A stretch of DNA of 64,000 bases from Dipteronia dyeriana (taxonomy: Eukaryota > Streptophyta > Magnoliopsida > Sapindales > Sapindaceae): positions 94,905,152 to 94,969,151 of the forward strand of contig CM065299.1 in the NCBI GenBank assembly GCA_032871835.1. The letters are read 5' to 3'. This document shows positions 60,690 through 64,000 of this stretch, piece after piece. Numbering within the stretch: position 1 is the first letter of the stretch; the number at the start of each line of letters is the position of its first letter. The notes under the pieces are model-generated. The model did no database searches. It had not been told where the DNA came from and saw only the letters and a program-made list of their open reading frames with translations. The position numbers were made by a program, and so were the translations under genes.

Positions 60690-61970
60690 CAAAGACTGGA
60701 TAACAAATCATAACGAATGGATACATGTTAAACCACATAGAAATATATAAAAATATAAGTTATCTTATTCTGTAGAATCTGAAAAGAGAGACAAGTTTTT
60801 TGGAGAGAGAGATGAGTTATCATTTTCAAAGTGTAGATATAAACACAATGAGATAAAAAAAAATAGATTATTTAAGGACAATTTGGATAGTTCACCATAA
60901 TTGATACCTTTTAAACTTGTTATTAAAACAGTGACATCACTGCAACACACGATAAAAAAGATGACATATCTTATCGTTTCCACTTTTCACGAATATTTGT
61001 ATTTTGTCATCTCTTTCTCTGCTTTAAAAGTGACACAACTCAACTACTTTTTCGCAAACATATGCACATTTATTGGGCCGATTTTTAATACAAAACTAAC
61101 GCTATATGGATTCCAGTCCAATGGACCTCTCTAATATTCGATCCTCAATTGTGGAAACAATTTGGGCCCAAAGAAATTTGGGACTAACCCAATATAAAAT
61201 ATCTCGTCATTGGGCCAGCCAAGGCCCAAAATGTGCTAGTAGTTGTTCAGTCACCTATCATAATACTATGTTGTCGATTGTGTCAAATGTGATCAAGCCT
61301 AATTGATCTCTTTGCAATTTTGGATAAATCAATCCGGTTTAATAATAATAATATAATTAAAAAATAATAATCTTGAAACTAATTAATTATTTGTTTGAAC
61401 TTAGACTGATAGTATCTATAAAGTATATGCCTTCTCTAGTCCAATATAAACCATTTTTATACAATTTGATTGATTGATTCGTATAGTAAATTAATTTCGT
61501 TTGTACATTTGGCATTTGTCATCAAAAAATTTAATTGATAGCACTTGCAACTACACAATTATAAGAAAACCTAAAATTTATGATAGTTAATGGATGTGAA
61601 TGAAATCTAAATCCGATTTCTATCCAATTATATTATTGTTAAATTTGTCAACTGTAGAATTTTATAATAATAATAAAAAAAAATCATTGAATTGAACCCA
61701 ATTTAATAAGAAAAATGAATATATAAAAACTTTCTTATCATTTCCAAATATTAAATTACAGTGGAATTAAGGGAATATTAGGGAGAAGATTCAGATTTTT
61801 ATTCTCGTCATAATCTCATATACCCCTTGAAGCACAACAAAGGTCCATTTACAATATTTTGTTGAAAAATCATTAAATCATAAATGGAAAGTTGTTATTG
61901 GACAATTGTTACATCTTACAAACATGTAGGTCGCTGTTTGACAATAAATCATTAATCAACTAATTAATGA
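60690..61970. other. non-genic stretch with a cluster of TGGGCC (site II) motifs
   Basis: No coding gene supported. At 61070-61235 TTGGGCC/GGCCCAA occurs about five times, as in promoters of plant ribosomal-protein and other housekeeping genes. The rest is A+T-rich. Confidence 0.5.
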
Positions 61971-62822
61971 TTTATAATCCGTAGAAATTACTAAAAATAA
62001 CCACATGTAACATATAAAATTCGTTTGTAACTACAAACAAAAATCTAATCATTAACAACCACTTTTTAAAGAAATTATTTAAATGCCTCATATAAAAACC
62101 ATCTTCAAACATAAACATTATTTTTCTCTCTTTCTTTCTTTCTCCTCTCCCCTCTCTCTTTCTCCTCTCCTCTCTCTCGCCGATCTCTCTCTCCTCTCCT
62201 CGTTCCATCGTCGTCGTCGCAACGTCGTGTCATCGTCGTGCTTCACACCAGCCCTCGATCTTTCTCTCCTTGCCTCTCTCTCTCTCCGATCTTCTTTATC
62301 TCTCCTCTCCTCTCTCTCATGCGACATCACCGTCGTACTGTCGTGCTTCGTCTGGGCTTCATGGCTGTCCAGCAACGGATTCGAGCGCCCCTCCGTGGAT
62401 GATGTGATCTGCAGAAAAAAGGGGAAGTAGAACCTAAAAATTTGAGGAGGAAGAAGAAAAGAAACATTTCAAGTTTCAACATTTCAATTTAATCAAGATT
62501 TCAAGTTTTAAAATTTCAATTTAGTTAAGATTTTAAGTTTCAACATTTCATGTTTTTATACAAGATTTCATGTTTTAGTCGTGATTTCAAGTTTTTAGTT
62601 GTGATTTCAAGTTTTTAGTTGTAGAGTTTAGTCATGATTTCAAGTTTGGTTCTAGGTTCTTAAAAAATAAACTAAGTTGAGTGATACTTTTATAATTTAT
62701 GGACGTACATTGATTTTTTTTTTTTAAAAAAAGTGGTTATTAATAATTAAAATTTCAAAAGTCGTTATTAACAAAAGTTTAATGTTTCTGATAACTATTT
62801 TTGATTTTCTCACTTTATAATC
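61971..62822. mobile_element. non-autonomous Mutator-like TIR element with perfect 9-bp TSD
   Basis: TTTATAATC flanks the unit at 61971-61979 and 62814-62822. The ends of the 834-bp element pair as inverted repeats: CGTAGAAATTACTAAAAATA on the left, and GTGAGAAAATCAAAAATA inward from the right. ATTAACAACCACTTTTT and ATTAATAACCACTTTTT lie further inside. The interior holds a TATA-like CATATAAAAACC (62086-62097), long CT-rich tracts, CGTCGTCGTC and a degenerate repeat of GATTTCAAGTTTT (62460-62650). No transposase. The interior composition suggests captured promoter or leader DNA. Confidence 0.82.
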
Positions 62823-64000
62823 TAGATTGAAAACTTTTAATTATAAAACTATAAAACTCCACTTGCCTGATAGAATTTGAGTAAAAACGACATGATATTT
62901 CACTTTCAATAATTTAATTTTATGTGATATTAATTAGAGGAATAGATGCCACTGCCGATTACCGACCATCCCAACAAACAAATTAAACTTGCATTAAAAT
63001 TAATCAAAGTTATTTTCCCAAGTTGACTCCACTTGTTTTATTTATTGACCCCTGAGTCAACACAACTCTCTCTACCTAATTTCCAGCTGATTAAGAAAAA
63101 ATAATTAATATTAAATTATGTTAACATGTGTCCAATAATGTAACGCTACATATCACATTTTTTTATAAATAAATAAATAAATATGAAGTTATATGTAATT
63201 TGGTTTTTTTTTTAACTAATTAACTTAATTATATAACGTTATATAGTTATTTAACATTTACTCTTAGAACAGGTATTAACATGCCAAATTAATATTTATC
63301 ATCCAATTTGTTTATCTAATTATATAATTTGAAAGTGAAACAGTCTTAAGTGTGTTGAAAAGAATATTAATAACACATCATTTATTTATTTATTTGCTAT
63401 CAATTTGGTTCTAGCAAATCTTTAATGTGCCTTCGGAGCAAAGCAGACTTGAAAATTTTATTTTTATTTTTAAAATGTTGTTCCTCCATCTTGATTATTT
63501 TAAAAAGTCTTTGTTTAACATCAGCGTTACATAATCAAACAACATTTTGAGGCCAACTTCTTACCTTGCCGGATCTTTGGGCATGTTAATGTGACTTCTA
63601 TAGTTCTATAGATTAAACATGATTTAATTTGTAAAATAGATAATAAAAATAAATAAAGTACTACTATTTTAGTTTCTCAAGTTTGATTTAAATGGATGAG
63701 ATGAGGTTATTCAGATGGTAAACTCCTCTCTTCTATACCACGAGATCGTGGGTTCGAGGCTGGTCCCTCTTTAAAAAAACCCTGAATTTATGTAATATTT
63801 TAAAAAAATTGATTTAAATGTAGTTTACTTATGAAATTTTTTATCAATTCAATTAAGTTTTATTAATATTTTACTGGGTTAATTTAAATTGAAGACTTAT
63901 ATTATTGGTTTAATTTAATATATCTCTAAATAGTTTGTATTTCTTGTTTTCAAAAACTAATATATAAATTAATTTTAGGTAATTAAATCCCCAAAATTTC
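62823..64000. other. non-genic stretch to the right edge
   Basis: No gene recognised; A+T-rich apart from the tRNA-like segment at 63695-63770. Confidence 0.6.
63695..63770 (+). repeat. tRNA-like head of a SINE remnant
   Basis: A stretch with a box A-like TTATTCAGATGGTAAAC and a box B-like GGGTTCGAGGCT about 35 bp apart, followed by an A-rich part. This fits the RNA polymerase III promoter of plant SINEs. No body or target duplication could be delimited. Confidence 0.4.

Noticed and set aside
62083..62430. 115-codon plus-strand frame and its 85-codon antisense partner
   Set aside because: Made of CT-rich simple sequence inside a TIR element; Ser/Leu and Glu/Arg runs only.

Overview
The window is nuclear DNA of a flowering plant, most likely a eudicot. 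It is strongly A+T-rich, has intron-containing genes, a plant MIR166 hairpin, a plant-type HD-Zip I gene, plant LTR-retrotransposon lineages and an endogenous plant pararetrovirus. I cannot name the species from sequence alone. Most of the 64 kb is repeats and non-genic DNA.

Layout. 0-14.6 kb is mainly non-coding. It holds a candidate first exon at the left edge (minus strand), microsatellites, and a well-supported MIR166 precursor on the minus strand (hairpin about 9340-9470, likely TATA box at 9771-9777). 14.6-20.0 kb starts with a three-copy 198-bp tandem repeat that abuts a decayed endogenous caulimovirid (florendovirus-like). In order this contains the reverse transcriptase/RNase H end of the polyprotein, a second ORF, an intergenic promoter with reiterated elements, a tRNA-Met primer site, and the broken start of the next polyprotein with its movement-protein domain. 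The movement-protein frame runs into a LINE-type RNase H fragment. 20.9-23.9 kb is a copia element with two LTRs and only a gag gene inside.

24.6-44.1 kb is a cluster of related inverted-repeat (Tourist/PIF-Harbinger-like) elements. One of them was split by two separate insertions of the same Ty3/gypsy Tat-lineage family: a 1.3-kb deletion derivative (27455-28784) and a 12.3-kb element (29044-41360). The large element carries decayed gag, protease, RT, RNase H, an additional RNase H and integrase on the minus strand. On the plus strand it has a decayed opposite-orientation ORF, and between the two lies a 91-bp tandem array. 44-50.9 kb is non-genic and holds two further TIR elements, one with a perfect 9-bp target duplication.

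50.9-59.7 kb is the genic part. It has a two-exon HD-Zip I gene of the ATHB7/ATHB12 type and a four-exon gene for a two-transmembrane protein of the At1g16860/At1g78880 family. Downstream are a decayed partial duplicate of the second gene and, on the minus strand, an intron-containing ubiquitin-ribosomal protein L40 gene disabled by a lost start region, a frameshift and a nonsense codon. 59.8-60.7 kb is a minisatellite of about 18-21-bp units. The rest holds a 9-bp-TSD TIR element with CT-rich, promoter-like filler and a tRNA-like (SINE-type) remnant.

The genes do not form an operon or visible pathway; they are ordinary plant genes in a repeat-rich setting. I found no clear new biological system. 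The best leads are the nested-insertion history, the dimeric tandem array and opposite-strand ORF of the Tat element, the structure of the pararetroviral leader, and the ubiquitin-L40 locus.
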